DNA of 27,554 nt, taken from IMG/VR virus record IMGVR_UViG_3300006802_000428, positions 1-27,554 of that record, one strand, 5' to 3'. Source of the stretch: a virus. Every line of letters begins with the position of its first letter. Position 1 is the stretch's first letter. The notes under the pieces were generated by a model. That model searched no databases and was not told the DNA's origin. It saw only the letters and a list, made by a program, of their open reading frames with translations. The position numbers and the translations under genes were made by a program. Below are positions 1 through 7,899 of the stretch, one piece after another.

Positions 1-1503
1 GAAAGAATGCGTATTACCTCCGCAGGCAGCGTTGGTATAGGGACTACTAGTCCAAGTCAAAAGCTTGATGTAGCTGGTAACATATCTTTAAGACATACTA
101 CGGAAGATGCTGTAAAGTTTGGATCTGCTGGTGATTTATACGGCACGTCAAGTGCTAATAGTGTAAAACTTCAAAAACCTGGTAGACCTCAATACTTTCT
201 TTTTGGAACTCAAACAGGGTACTTCCAAGTAAGTGACGGAACAAACAATATATTATTAAGAGCAGAAAGTACGCCTGAAGTAAACATATACAACACAGGA
301 GCTTTAAACTACACTCAACATAGTGCTACAAACAATAATAACGGAAATGTGCTAACATGGAGTAATAGTACTTCAGGAAACGGAGAAAGAGGAAGAGTAT
401 CTATTGTAGGAGATTTAAGATTAGATGATTATTCTTCTGGCTCAGCTGTAAATGTAGTTAATATTGAAAACAACGGAGATGCTTACTTCTCAGGCAACGT
501 AGGAATAGGTACAACTGATCCTGGAACTAAGCTTGAAGTAGAAGGCAGTGTTAATGGCGATGTAGAGGCGAGGATATACAACTCTTTTGACGATAACAAT
601 GCCTCAAGTACACCTAGAGCTGGGTTGTGGCTAGAAGCAGCTAGTAATAATGGTTACTTTAGGGTGCACGGAGCTCCAGCTGATACGGTGTCTAAGCACC
701 AAATAGATTTAGGATCTTCAGCAGGTAGCAGCTTTTTAACATTTACTCTTGGAATTATAGAGCGTATGCGTATTACTAATTCTGGTAACATAGGAATTGG
801 AACTACAAATCCAAATGAGAGGTTATCAATTGCTCCAAGCACTAACACATCAGCTGAAATAGGTTACGCGCATGTTGGATATATGGGACACAATACATAT
901 GCAGGATTTAGCCATGTTAATCAGAATACCACACTTAGTTATGCTTTTTTACAAGGTTCAAATGGAGAGACTTTTATAAACGCACCGACTGGGCAAAACG
1001 TAAACTTTAGGATCAATAATTCAACCCACATGATCCTTAATAGCGGTGGTAATATAGGTATAGGTACAACTAATCCAGTAGCACCTTTAGACGTAAATGG
1101 TAATATACAGATAACTGGATCAGGTAACACGTTAATATTTGACAACTCATCGGTAAAATGGCAGCAATATGTAAATGGAAACGAGTTTACATTAAGATAC
1201 AATGGTGGTGCTTGGAGTGAAAGACTTAGAATAGATACAGATGGTAACTTGGGTGTTGGCACTACTAATCCTACGGAAAAACTAGATGTAAACGGAATTG
1301 TAAAGTCAACTGGCTTATATGTCACATCAGCACCTAGAATAGATGCAGGTGGTGGTAGCCAGCCAGGCCCAATACCAAACCAGTCACCTTCTGATGCTAT
1401 CGTTAGATCAGGTGGAGACACAGCCATATATCTATCAGAACCCGATGAATGGTTAGTGGTTAATATAAGTGGAGTAGATTATGTAATACCGGCGTATCTA
1501 TGA
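1..1503 (+). CDS. Tail fibre / receptor-binding protein, C-terminal part (5' partial)
   Basis: The reading frame is already open at base 1 (Glu-Arg before the first ATG at 7). The residues there, ERMRIT, recur inside the protein just before another repeat, so this ATG is internal and the gene starts upstream of the window. Five copies of a motif like NIGIGTTNPxxxLDVNGNI are separated by variable beta-rich, Asn/Gly/Ser/Thr-rich segments. Such repeats are common in trimeric tail fibres and surface adhesins of marine and Bacteroidetes phages, where they probably form the shaft that ends in receptor-binding tips. The C-terminus (around residues 475-498: a Leu-Ser-Glu-Pro-Asp-Glu-Trp stretch ending VDYVIPAYL) is compact and may be a trimerisation or capping element. 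I see no Ser-Asp catalytic region of an S74 self-cleaving chaperone. The next small ORF begins inside the stop codon. I am confident of a fibre-like role; the receptor is unknown. Confidence 0.8.
   Translation, partial: ERMRITSAGSVGIGTTSPSQKLDVAGNISLRHTTEDAVKFGSAGDLYGTSSANSVKLQKPGRPQYFLFGTQTGYFQVSDGTNNILLRAESTPEVNIYNTGALNYTQHSATNNNNGNVLTWSNSTSGNGERGRVSIVGDLRLDDYSSGSAVNVVNIENNGDAYFSGNVGIGTTDPGTKLEVEGSVNGDVEARIYNSFDDNNASSTPRAGLWLEAASNNGYFRVHGAPADTVSKHQIDLGSSAGSSFLTFTLGIIERMRITNSGNIGIGTTNPNERLSIAPSTNTSAEIGYAHVGYMGHNTYAGFSHVNQNTTLSYAFLQGSNGETFINAPTGQNVNFRINNSTHMILNSGGNIGIGTTNPVAPLDVNGNIQITGSGNTLIFDNSSVKWQQYVNGNEFTLRYNGGAWSERLRIDTDGNLGVGTTNPTEKLDVNGIVKSTGLYVTSAPRIDAGGGSQPGPIPNQSPSDAIVRSGGDTAIYLSEPDEWLVVNISGVDYVIPAYL
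28..1302 (+). repeat. Five GIGTT-type fibre repeats (protein-level)
   Basis: Copies of a roughly 19-residue unit begin at about 28, 496, 787, 1051 and 1246. The cores are SVGIGTTSP, NVGIGTTDP, NIGIGTTNP, NIGIGTTNP and NLGVGTTNP, most followed by KLDV(N)G or a variant. Three are preceded by E-R-M/L-R-I-x-x-x-G. Spacing between copies shrinks from 468 to 291, 264 and 195 bases along the gene. The DNA of the copies has diverged at third positions, so the repeat is old and kept at protein level. Confidence 0.8.
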
Positions 1504-1643
1504 TGAAGTTAACACCTGAATTAAGAAAAAAATTAGAAGCTAAAGGTAAAAAATTAGTACCTATAACTTTAGAGCAATTAAGCAAAGCTAAAAAATTAAC
1601 AAATAAATACAAAAAAAATGATTACTTACAACTGGGACTGTAA
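1500..1643 (+). CDS. Small very basic protein, 47 aa, unknown
   Basis: A short ORF starts at ATG 1500, or at the adjacent in-frame ATG at 1503. It overlaps the fibre stop codon in an ATGA arrangement and ends at TAA 1641-1643, after the start of the next gene. The product is dominated by Lys, Leu and Glu (start MMKLTPELRKKLEAKGKKL) and should be mostly helical with a strong positive charge. The overlaps at both ends suggest translational coupling in a packed operon, and the gap between fibre and next gene would otherwise be unexplained. No motif is recognisable. Because the ORF is short, chance is possible, but its position and composition favour a real gene. Confidence 0.5.
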   Translation: MMKLTPELRKKLEAKGKKLVPITLEQLSKAKKLTNKYKKNDYLQLGL

Positions 1644-1938
1644 AACAGTCGACGTAAAACCGACAGAAGGAGATTTAACTAACGTAGTGTACAATGTACA
1701 TTATAAAGTAGAAGCTACAAAAGGAGACTATAGCGCAACATCTATTGGTACCCAAACGATAACTTTAGACGAAGACGCTACTTTTGTTTCGTTTGACGAT
1801 CTAACTAATGCTACTATAACAACTTGGGTTCAAGCTGCGATGGAAGATGGACAACCTGCTGCAATTGAAGCATCTTTAGCTGAAGTTATTACAGAAAAAG
1901 AAACACCTACGTCAGTAACTATGACAATAGAAGACTAA
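1618..1938 (+). CDS. Small conserved phage protein (106 aa), unknown role, next to tail fibre
   Basis: The 106-residue product opens with MITYNWDCKTVDVKPTEGDL and is mostly alternating polar and beta-branched residues, followed by an acidic segment (TTWVQAAMEDGQPAAIEASL) and a short terminal strand. It looks like a single small beta-rich domain without signal peptide or membrane segment. Proteins of this size and pattern are, as I recall, common beside tail-fibre genes in marine phages and have no established function; that is memory, not a search result. The start at 1618 follows a run of A residues, which fits an SD-independent Bacteroidetes start. It overlaps the 47-aa ORF by 26 bases. A virion decoration or fibre-accessory role is only a guess. 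Confidence 0.6.
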   Translation: MITYNWDCKTVDVKPTEGDLTNVVYNVHYKVEATKGDYSATSIGTQTITLDEDATFVSFDDLTNATITTWVQAAMEDGQPAAIEASLAEVITEKETPTSVTMTIED

Positions 1939-1978
1939 TATTAGTAAAAAACGTTAAATTAGCGTGATAATACAGAAG

Positions 1979-2000
1979 TAAACAATTAAATTTTATTATG
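1979..2000 (+). promoter_or_regulatory. A/T-rich SD-less translation initiation region (TAAACAATT...TTTTATTATG)
   Basis: The leader of the gene at 1998 reads TAAACAATT, then a short A/T spacer, then TTTTATTATG. Almost the same block precedes the scaffold gene at 7933, and a related TTTTATTATATTATG precedes the gene at 10672. No Shine-Dalgarno sequence is present. A/T-rich leaders of this kind are the usual start signal in Bacteroidetes and their phages. I see no TAnnTTTG-type -7 promoter box nearby. Confidence 0.45.
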
Positions 2001-2246
2001 GACTTAAAAATTAAAGACGAAGAATTAGTAAGGCTACAGGCTTTAGTAAACCAAATTAGCCAAGCACAAATGGAGCTTGGACAAGTTGAATCTAGAAAAT
2101 TTGACTTAATAGCAGCTATCCCTGCTTTTAGGAAAGATTTAGAAACTTTTCAAAAAGAGCTTGAAGAAGAGTATGGTAAGGTTACTATCAATGTAAATGA
2201 TGGAACAATCAGAGAGCAAGAAGATGGGGCTGATAAGAAAAATTAG
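1998..2246 (+). CDS. Small coiled-coil protein (82 aa), unknown
   Basis: The first about 60 residues are predicted to be a long amphipathic helix or coiled coil: hydrophobic positions (Leu, Ile, Val) recur every three to four residues in a Glu/Lys/Gln background, ending near KDLETFQKELEEEYGKV. The last 15 residues are charged and probably flexible. There is no signal peptide or catalytic motif. It is preceded by a 59-base gap with an A/T-rich leader, so it may begin a translational unit with the three genes that follow. The next ORF overlaps its 3' end by 23 bases. Short coiled-coil proteins in phage structural regions can be chaperones or head/tail accessories; no specific role is claimed. 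Confidence 0.6.
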   Translation: MDLKIKDEELVRLQALVNQISQAQMELGQVESRKFDLIAAIPAFRKDLETFQKELEEEYGKVTINVNDGTIREQEDGADKKN

Positions 2247-2442
2247 TGTAGGTAAAGATTATAAGAACGAAGCAATGCATTACTCCGTAGGCCAAGAGGT
2301 TTACGGAGGACATGTTATAAATTCTATAATTGAAGAATCAGATATGTATAAAATATATATCATGAAAAACAATGAGATTTTGCCATGGAAAGATTTTAAT
2401 AAAAACATGGCTATTGCAGTTGAATATAATTTAGAATACTAA
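2224..2442 (+). CDS. Conserved small phage protein (72 aa), unknown
   Basis: I place the start at ATG 2224 (MGLIRKISVGKDYKNEAMHY), giving 72 aa, rather than at the in-frame ATG 27 bases upstream. The nine extra residues would come from DNA that is better explained as the end of the upstream gene. The product reads as a small beta-rich domain: a repeated glycine-turn pattern (SVGQEVYGGHVI) followed by strands ending in WKDFNKNMAIAVEYNLEY. The N-terminal block looks familiar to me as a conserved element in aquatic Bacteroidetes phages, without known function. It overlaps both neighbours (23 bases upstream; TAATG overlap with the chaperonin-like gene downstream), which suggests coupled translation and possibly a linked function. 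Confidence 0.6.
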   Translation: MGLIRKISVGKDYKNEAMHYSVGQEVYGGHVINSIIEESDMYKIYIMKNNEILPWKDFNKNMAIAVEYNLEY

Positions 2443-3038
2443 TGCACGGTTGGGACAACTTTATAGTGTCGCCTGTAAGATCAAGATATGACAATACTAA
2501 AAAAGTTGGTGATAAAGATCTTATATTAAACACTGAGATATTTACTCATAAAAACGTAAGCAATAACGCTATAGTTGTTGGCTTGCCTAAAAACAAACAA
2601 ACTAACATAAAGATCGGGGACGAAGTAATAATACATCACAATGTATTTAGAAGATGGCACGACGTAAGAGGCAAAGAGCAAAACAGCAGTGGCTTCTTTA
2701 GTGAAGATAAATACCTAGTAAATGACGATCAATTATATATATATAAAAACAAAGACCAATGGAAGTCGCTAGACGACTATTGTTTTGTGAAGCCAATAGC
2801 TAATGATGATATGTTTTCATTAGACAAAGAAAAACCATTAGTTGGAATACTTAAATATTCTAATGACATACTTAAGTGTGCAGGTTTAAACGTTGGTGAT
2901 AAAGTAGGTTTTATACCTGGAAGTGAGTTTGAGTTTATTATAGATGGCGAGCGTGTTTATAGAGTAAGAACTAAAGCAATTACAATTAAATATGAATACG
3001 AAGGAAAAGAAAGAGAGTATAATCCAAGCTGGCTATAG
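2442..3038 (+). CDS. Double GroES-like (chaperonin-10 fold) protein
   Basis: The 198-residue product appears to be two GroES-like beta-barrels in tandem. Lobe 1 (about residues 6-102) has a start strand (NFIVSPV), a loop with KDLILNT where GroES has its hydrophobic mobile loop, a strand like GroES GEVLAVG (NNAIVVGLP), the hallmark IKIGDEVIIHH, and a closing DDQLYIYK. Lobe 2 (about 112-184) repeats the order: CFVKPI, VGILKYS, LNVGDKVGF, an IDGERVYRV hairpin and a final ITIKYEY. GroES is a seven-subunit lid for GroEL; phages such as T4 encode their own lid (gp31) to fold the capsid protein. Here the gene sits directly before the terminase pair and upstream of portal and capsid genes, which fits a virion-folding helper. 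Only lobe 1 shows an obvious mobile-loop tripeptide. The assignment rests on motif order rather than a search; a non-chaperonin beta-barrel protein is the main alternative. Confidence 0.55.
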   Translation: MHGWDNFIVSPVRSRYDNTKKVGDKDLILNTEIFTHKNVSNNAIVVGLPKNKQTNIKIGDEVIIHHNVFRRWHDVRGKEQNSSGFFSEDKYLVNDDQLYIYKNKDQWKSLDDYCFVKPIANDDMFSLDKEKPLVGILKYSNDILKCAGLNVGDKVGFIPGSEFEFIIDGERVYRVRTKAITIKYEYEGKEREYNPSWL

Positions 3039-3267
3039 AGCAGTAGAAGAGCTAATTAAGGTAGCAGAAGAAAAAATTATAACCAATACGGAAGATGATG
3101 TTTCTGCTGATAGACTTAAAAACGCTGCAGCTACTAAAAAGTTAGCTATATTTGATGCTTTTGAAATACTTACTCGTATTGAAAACGAAAAAGCTATACT
3201 AGATAATAAACCTATTGAAGATAAAAAAGAAGCTTTTAGTGGTTTTGCGGAAAGGAGAAGTAAGTAA
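2992..3267 (+). CDS. Candidate terminase small subunit (91 aa)
   Basis: This is a small, nearly all-helical protein directly before TerL. An N-terminal helix (KKESIIQAGYRAVEELIKVA) is followed by a second long one (ADRLKNAAATKKLAIFDAF) and a third (ILTRIENEKAIL), ending in a basic tail (GFAERRSK). The size, helical make-up and position immediately upstream of the large terminase match small terminase subunits, which form rings that recognise phage DNA and regulate the motor. No clear helix-turn-helix can be proved by eye. Its start lies inside the 3' end of the GroES-like gene (47-base overlap) and its stop overlaps the TerL start (TAATG), so translation of the three is likely coupled. If it is not TerS, it is a packaging-adjacent protein of unknown role. 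Confidence 0.45.
   Translation: MNTKEKKESIIQAGYRAVEELIKVAEEKIITNTEDDVSADRLKNAAATKKLAIFDAFEILTRIENEKAILDNKPIEDKKEAFSGFAERRSK
3252..3257 (+). promoter_or_regulatory. Strong Shine-Dalgarno-like AAGGAG before TerL
   Basis: AAGGAG lies nine bases before the TerL ATG at 3267. It is the clearest Shine-Dalgarno match at a start in the window; most other genes here have A/T-rich leaders with none. It lies inside the last codons of the upstream gene (Glu-Arg-Arg), so it could be coincidental. Together with the TAATG overlap it supports the chosen start. Confidence 0.4.
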
Positions 3268-5471
3268 TGTACAATCAAAGCTTATACAGAATAGTAGACG
3301 ACCACATACCTATAAATGCTTTCAAAAGGCTAAACAAAGCTAAACGTTGGGATTATGGCTACAATAAAGATTACGATGTTGTAGTTATAAGCAAGACAGG
3401 CAGGATAGGTCAAGTATATGAGATACAGAACCTTAAAATAGCATTACCTCCTGAAAATAACATACATAAGTTTAAAAGCAATAAATGGGAGGTGATACCT
3501 TATCCCAAGGAATTAAATAGAATAAAAACAATATTTGATTGGAAAGAACTTCCAAGCGATTTTAAAAACGAATACATAGATTACATTGAAGCTGAATTTA
3601 AAAAAAGAGAAGAAGGGTTTTGGTTTTACAACAAGGGTAATCCTACTTATATTACTGGTACTCATTACATGTACCTCCAGTGGTCGAAAATCGATGTTGG
3701 AAATCCAGACTTTAGAGAAGCAAACAGACTTTTCTTTATATTTTGGGAGGCATGTAAAGCAGACAAACGGTCCTATGGTATGTGCTATCTTAAAAATCGT
3801 CGATCAGGATTCTCATTTATGGCCTCAGGAGAAACTGTTAATCAAGCAACTATTAGTTCGGACGCACGGTTCGGAATATTGTCCAAATCTGGACCAGATG
3901 CCAAGAAAATGTTCACAGATAAAGTTGTACCAATATCAGTCAATTATCCGTTCTTTTTCAAACCAATACAAGACGGAATGGATAGACCAAAGACCGAATT
4001 GGCATATAGAGTACCCGCTTCAAAACTCACAAGACGGAACATTACTAGCTCCAACAAACCTGAGGAACTCACTGGACTGGATACTACAATAGATTGGAAA
4101 AACACCGGTGACAATAGTTATGATGGTGAAAAGTTAAAATTGCTAGTACACGACGAGAGTGGCAAATGGGAAAGACCTAACAATATATTAAACAATTGGA
4201 GGGTTACAAAAACAACATTAAGGCTTGGTAGTAGGATTATAGGCAAGTGTATGATGGGATCAACCAGTAACGCACTTGACAAAGGTGGTAACGAATTTAA
4301 GAAACTTTACAATGAGTCAGATGTTACAAAACGGAACAGAAATGGACAGACAAATTCTGGCCTCTATTCTTTGTTCATACCTATGGAATGGAACTACGAA
4401 GGATTCATTGATTCTCATGGACTACCTGTTTTCGAAACACCAAGTGAACCAGTTTACGATCCTAATGGAGAGTTAATAGATGTTGGAGTAATAGATCATT
4501 GGCAAAACGAAGTAGATGGTTTAAAATCTGATCAAGATGCTTTAAACGAATTTTATAGACAGTTTCCTAGAACTGAAGAACATGCTTTCAGAGACGAAAC
4601 TAAAAACAGTATATTTAACTTAACAAAAATATACGAACAAATAGATTATAACGAGGAAACAGTAGATTTAACTATAGGTAATTTTCAATGGTTAAACGGG
4701 GTAAAAGACACTAAAGTTATGTTTTTGCCAAACCAAAAAGGTAGATTTAAGTTAAGTTGGGTTCCTCCTTTAGAGCTACAGAATAAGATAATAATAAAAA
4801 ATGGTGTTAAACATCCAGGTAATGAGCATATGGGTGCTTTTGGATGTGACTCTTACGATATATCAGGAACCGTAGACGGTAGAGGATCTAAAGGATCTCT
4901 GCACGGACTTACTAAGTTTAGTATGGAAGATGCGCCAGCAAACGAGTTCTTTTTGGAGTACATAGCTAGACCGCAAACTGCTGAAATATTTTTTGAAGAT
5001 GTACTAATGGCTTTGGTTTTTTATGGTATGCCGCTACTGGCAGAGAATAACAAACCAAGATTATTATACTATTTAAAACGTAGAGGTTATAGAGGATTTT
5101 CTATGAATAGGCCAGACAAGATATGGAATAAATTATCTGTAGCAGAAAGAGAAGTTGGTGGTATGCCTAATTCATCTGAAGACATAAAACAAGCCCACGC
5201 AGCAGCGATAGAAATGTATATAAATGATCATGTTGGTGAAAAAGGTGGACAGTACGGCTCGATGCCTTTTAATAACACATTGAACGATTGGGCTAAATTC
5301 GATATAAATAGAAGGACAAAGTTCGATGCTACGATAAGTTCTGGTTTAGCTATAATGGCCTGTAATAGGCACTTGTACTCACCAAGGCAAAATGTAGAGA
5401 AAAGTAAAATAAATTTAAGTATAGCCAAATATATGAACAAAGGCTTTAATTCAAAAATAATAGAAAGATAG
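3267..5471 (+). CDS. terL: Terminase large subunit (packaging ATPase-nuclease), crAss-like
   Basis: This 734-aa protein is the motor that pumps DNA into the prohead and cuts the concatemer. The ATPase half has an unusual Walker A region (LKNRRSGFSF, about residues 175-184) that lacks the usual GK[ST] lysine, a Walker B LLVHDES (292-298, with adjacent Asp-Glu) and a coupling motif MGSTSN (330-335). The nuclease half shows the RNase-H-like acidic residues in GAFGCDSYDISGT (Asp 528, 531) and KFDATISSGLAIM (Asp 687). The block YITGTHYMYLQW (about 128-139) and the conserved stretch after Walker A are patterns I associate with crAss-like terminases, as is the length (over 700 aa, versus about 450-650 in many tailed phages). 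The start overlaps the upstream stop (TAATG) and is backed by a Shine-Dalgarno sequence; the portal gene starts one base after the stop. Confidence 0.9.
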   Translation: MYNQSLYRIVDDHIPINAFKRLNKAKRWDYGYNKDYDVVVISKTGRIGQVYEIQNLKIALPPENNIHKFKSNKWEVIPYPKELNRIKTIFDWKELPSDFKNEYIDYIEAEFKKREEGFWFYNKGNPTYITGTHYMYLQWSKIDVGNPDFREANRLFFIFWEACKADKRSYGMCYLKNRRSGFSFMASGETVNQATISSDARFGILSKSGPDAKKMFTDKVVPISVNYPFFFKPIQDGMDRPKTELAYRVPASKLTRRNITSSNKPEELTGLDTTIDWKNTGDNSYDGEKLKLLVHDESGKWERPNNILNNWRVTKTTLRLGSRIIGKCMMGSTSNALDKGGNEFKKLYNESDVTKRNRNGQTNSGLYSLFIPMEWNYEGFIDSHGLPVFETPSEPVYDPNGELIDVGVIDHWQNEVDGLKSDQDALNEFYRQFPRTEEHAFRDETKNSIFNLTKIYEQIDYNEETVDLTIGNFQWLNGVKDTKVMFLPNQKGRFKLSWVPPLELQNKIIIKNGVKHPGNEHMGAFGCDSYDISGTVDGRGSKGSLHGLTKFSMEDAPANEFFLEYIARPQTAEIFFEDVLMALVFYGMPLLAENNKPRLLYYLKRRGYRGFSMNRPDKIWNKLSVAEREVGGMPNSSEDIKQAHAAAIEMYINDHVGEKGGQYGSMPFNNTLNDWAKFDINRRTKFDATISSGLAIMACNRHLYSPRQNVEKSKINLSIAKYMNKGFNSKIIER

Positions 5472-5472
5472 T

Positions 5473-7899
5473 ATGGCTGAGTCAGTTACCGCGCATTATT
5501 TTCCTAGTCAAGTTGTTAGTGATATAGAGAAAAGTTCCATGGAATATGGACTTAAAATAGCCAAAGCTATAGAGTACGAGTGGTTTAATTTCCCAACTGG
5601 TACTGATAGATTTGCTAGCAATCAAAACAACTTCCACAAACTACGTTTGTATGCTAGGGGAGAACAATCAATACAAAAATATAAAGATGAGTTATCGATA
5701 AACGGTGACTTAAGCTATTTAAACTTAGATTGGAAGCCAATACCTATTATACCAAAATTTGTTGATATAGTTGTAAACGGAATATCAGAGAGAACCTTTG
5801 ATATAAAAGCATACTCTCAAGATCCATTTGGTGTATCAAAGAGAACTAAGTACATGGAAGGCATAATTGCTGATATGAAAACCAGAGATCTTAATCAGTT
5901 TGCTGAAGAAGCTTTTGGTATTTCAATTAGCACTACTCCACCAGATCAACTACCCGACAGCGAAGAAGAGTTGCAATTACACATGCAACTTAACTACAAG
6001 CAAGCAGTTGAATTAGCTGAAGAGCAAGCTATAACTACTATATTGGAAGGCAATAAGTATGAGCTCATAAGAAAAAGGGTTAATTACGACCTAACAGTTT
6101 TAGGTATTGGTGCTGTAAAAAATGTTTTTACAAAATCAGAAGGTATTAAGGTTGAATACGTAGATCCAGCAAATATAGTTTATTCATATACTGAATCTCC
6201 ATATTTTGAAGACGTATACTATATAGGTGAGGTTAAAACAATACCTATAAATGAAATTAAAAAAGAGTTTCCTAATCTTACTGACGCGGAGTTAGAAAAG
6301 ATGAGTAAGCAAAGCTATCAGTCAAAAGGCTTTTATAATAGAAGCTTGACTGAGTCAACTAACTTAGATAGAAACCAAGTTCAAATACTTTACTTTAACT
6401 TTAAGACCTATGCTAATGAGGTTTATAAAGTAAAAGAGACAGCTACAGGCGCTAGTAAAGTAATAATAAAAGATGACCAATTTAATCCTCCTAATGAATT
6501 GCTAGAGGAGAGATTTGGAAAGATGTCTAGACAAATAGAGGTTCTTTACGAAGGAGCTTTAGTGTTAGGATCTAATCAATTGTTGAAATGGGAGTTAGCT
6601 AAGAATATGATGAGACCTAAAAGTGATTACACTAAGGTTAAAATGAATTATTCGGTTGTAGCGCCTAGAATGTATAAAGGTAAAATTGAATCATTAGTAG
6701 GTAGAATAACTACCTTTGCTGACATGATACAAATTACACACCTCAAGCTTCAACAAGTTATGTCTCGTATGATACCTGACGGTATTTATCTTGATGCAGA
6801 TGGGCTTGCTGAAATAGATCTTGGTAATGGAACTAATTACAACCCGCAGGAAGCATTAAATATGTTTTTCCAAACAGGTAGTATAATTGGTAGATCAATG
6901 ACTTCTGACGGAGATATGAATCCGGGTAGAGTTCCAATACAAGAGATACAGAGTGGCTCAGGAGGATCTAAATTAGCCTCATTGATACAAACATACAACT
7001 ACTACCTACAAATGATCAGAGATGTCACCGGATTGAACGAGGCGCGTGATGGTAGTACTCCTGATAAAAATGCTTTAGTAGGTATACAAAAAATAGCAGC
7101 AGCTAATTCTAATACCGCTACTAGACATATACTACAAGGAGGTTTATATTTAACATCAGAACTTGCTGAATGTATATCTCTTAGAATATCCGATGTTATA
7201 GAGTATTCACCAACTAGAGAAGCTTTTATACAAAAAATTGGAGGGCATAACGTAGCTACGCTTAGTGAAATGGCTGATCTGCATTTATATGACTTTGGTA
7301 TATTTATAGATCTAGCACCAGACGAAGAAGAAAAGCAAATGCTTGAAAACAATATTCAAGTTGCACTTTCAAGAAATGGTATAGAGTTAGAAGATGCTAT
7401 TGACATTAGAGAGATTAAAAACATAAAGCTAGCCAATCAACTCCTTAAAATACGTAGGAAAAAGAAAGCCCAGCAAGATCAGTTGGTGCAACAACAAAAT
7501 ATACAAGCTCAAGCCCAAGCAAATGCTCAAGCGCAACAGGTCGCTGCACAAGCAGAAGTGCAGAAAAACCAAGCAATAGCTCAGACTAACTTACAGGTTG
7601 ATCAAAACAAAGCGCAGATGGATATGCAGAAAATGCAACAAGAGGCTATGCTTAAGAAAGAGTTAATGAATCACGAGTTCCAACTTAACATGCAACTCAA
7701 GCAGATGGAAGTTGAAATACTAAAAGAACGTGAAAAACAAAAAGAAGATCGAAAAGACGAAAGAACTAAAATTCAAGCGTCACAACAGTCTGAATTAATA
7801 GATCAAAGAAAAAAAGATACACCACCTAAAAACTTTGAATCATCAGGTAATGATATAATGGGCGGAGGTTTTGGATTGAACGCGTTTGATCCAAGATAA
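5473..7899 (+). CDS. Portal protein with long Gln/Ala-rich coiled-coil tail
   Basis: This 808-aa protein follows TerL by one base and precedes a scaffold-like gene and the MCP, the normal place for the portal, the dodecameric ring through which DNA enters and leaves. N-terminal features are an amphipathic helix (about residues 10-35), a LDWKPIPIIPKFVDIVVNGI block (about 76-95) and alternating helices and strands typical of portal wing and stem regions. Residues about 445-530 (a QITHLKLQQVMSRM helix and following segment) probably form the stem and clip. From about residue 667 to 775 the protein becomes a Gln/Ala- then Lys/Glu-rich coiled coil, ending in a Gly-rich tail (DIMGGGFGLNAFDPR). That tail could act in the barrel or crown, or touch internal cargo. 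Length and pattern fit crAss-like portals. Confidence 0.85.
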   Translation: MAESVTAHYFPSQVVSDIEKSSMEYGLKIAKAIEYEWFNFPTGTDRFASNQNNFHKLRLYARGEQSIQKYKDELSINGDLSYLNLDWKPIPIIPKFVDIVVNGISERTFDIKAYSQDPFGVSKRTKYMEGIIADMKTRDLNQFAEEAFGISISTTPPDQLPDSEEELQLHMQLNYKQAVELAEEQAITTILEGNKYELIRKRVNYDLTVLGIGAVKNVFTKSEGIKVEYVDPANIVYSYTESPYFEDVYYIGEVKTIPINEIKKEFPNLTDAELEKMSKQSYQSKGFYNRSLTESTNLDRNQVQILYFNFKTYANEVYKVKETATGASKVIIKDDQFNPPNELLEERFGKMSRQIEVLYEGALVLGSNQLLKWELAKNMMRPKSDYTKVKMNYSVVAPRMYKGKIESLVGRITTFADMIQITHLKLQQVMSRMIPDGIYLDADGLAEIDLGNGTNYNPQEALNMFFQTGSIIGRSMTSDGDMNPGRVPIQEIQSGSGGSKLASLIQTYNYYLQMIRDVTGLNEARDGSTPDKNALVGIQKIAAANSNTATRHILQGGLYLTSELAECISLRISDVIEYSPTREAFIQKIGGHNVATLSEMADLHLYDFGIFIDLAPDEEEKQMLENNIQVALSRNGIELEDAIDIREIKNIKLANQLLKIRRKKKAQQDQLVQQQNIQAQAQANAQAQQVAAQAEVQKNQAIAQTNLQVDQNKAQMDMQKMQQEAMLKKELMNHEFQLNMQLKQMEVEILKEREKQKEDRKDERTKIQASQQSELIDQRKKDTPPKNFESSGNDIMGGGFGLNAFDPR

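Noticed and set aside
939-1427. Minus-strand ORF of 162 aa opposite the fibre gene
   Set aside because: Its repeats are the complement of the GIGTT repeats on the plus strand, so it is a shadow.
2197-2223. Upstream ATG for the 72-aa gene
   Set aside because: It lies deeper in the previous gene and would add nine residues of unlikely sequence; ATG 2224 begins the recognisable block.
3586-4092. Plus-strand ORF of 168 aa inside the terminase gene
   Set aside because: It overlaps the ATPase core in another frame and the terminase motifs are unambiguous.
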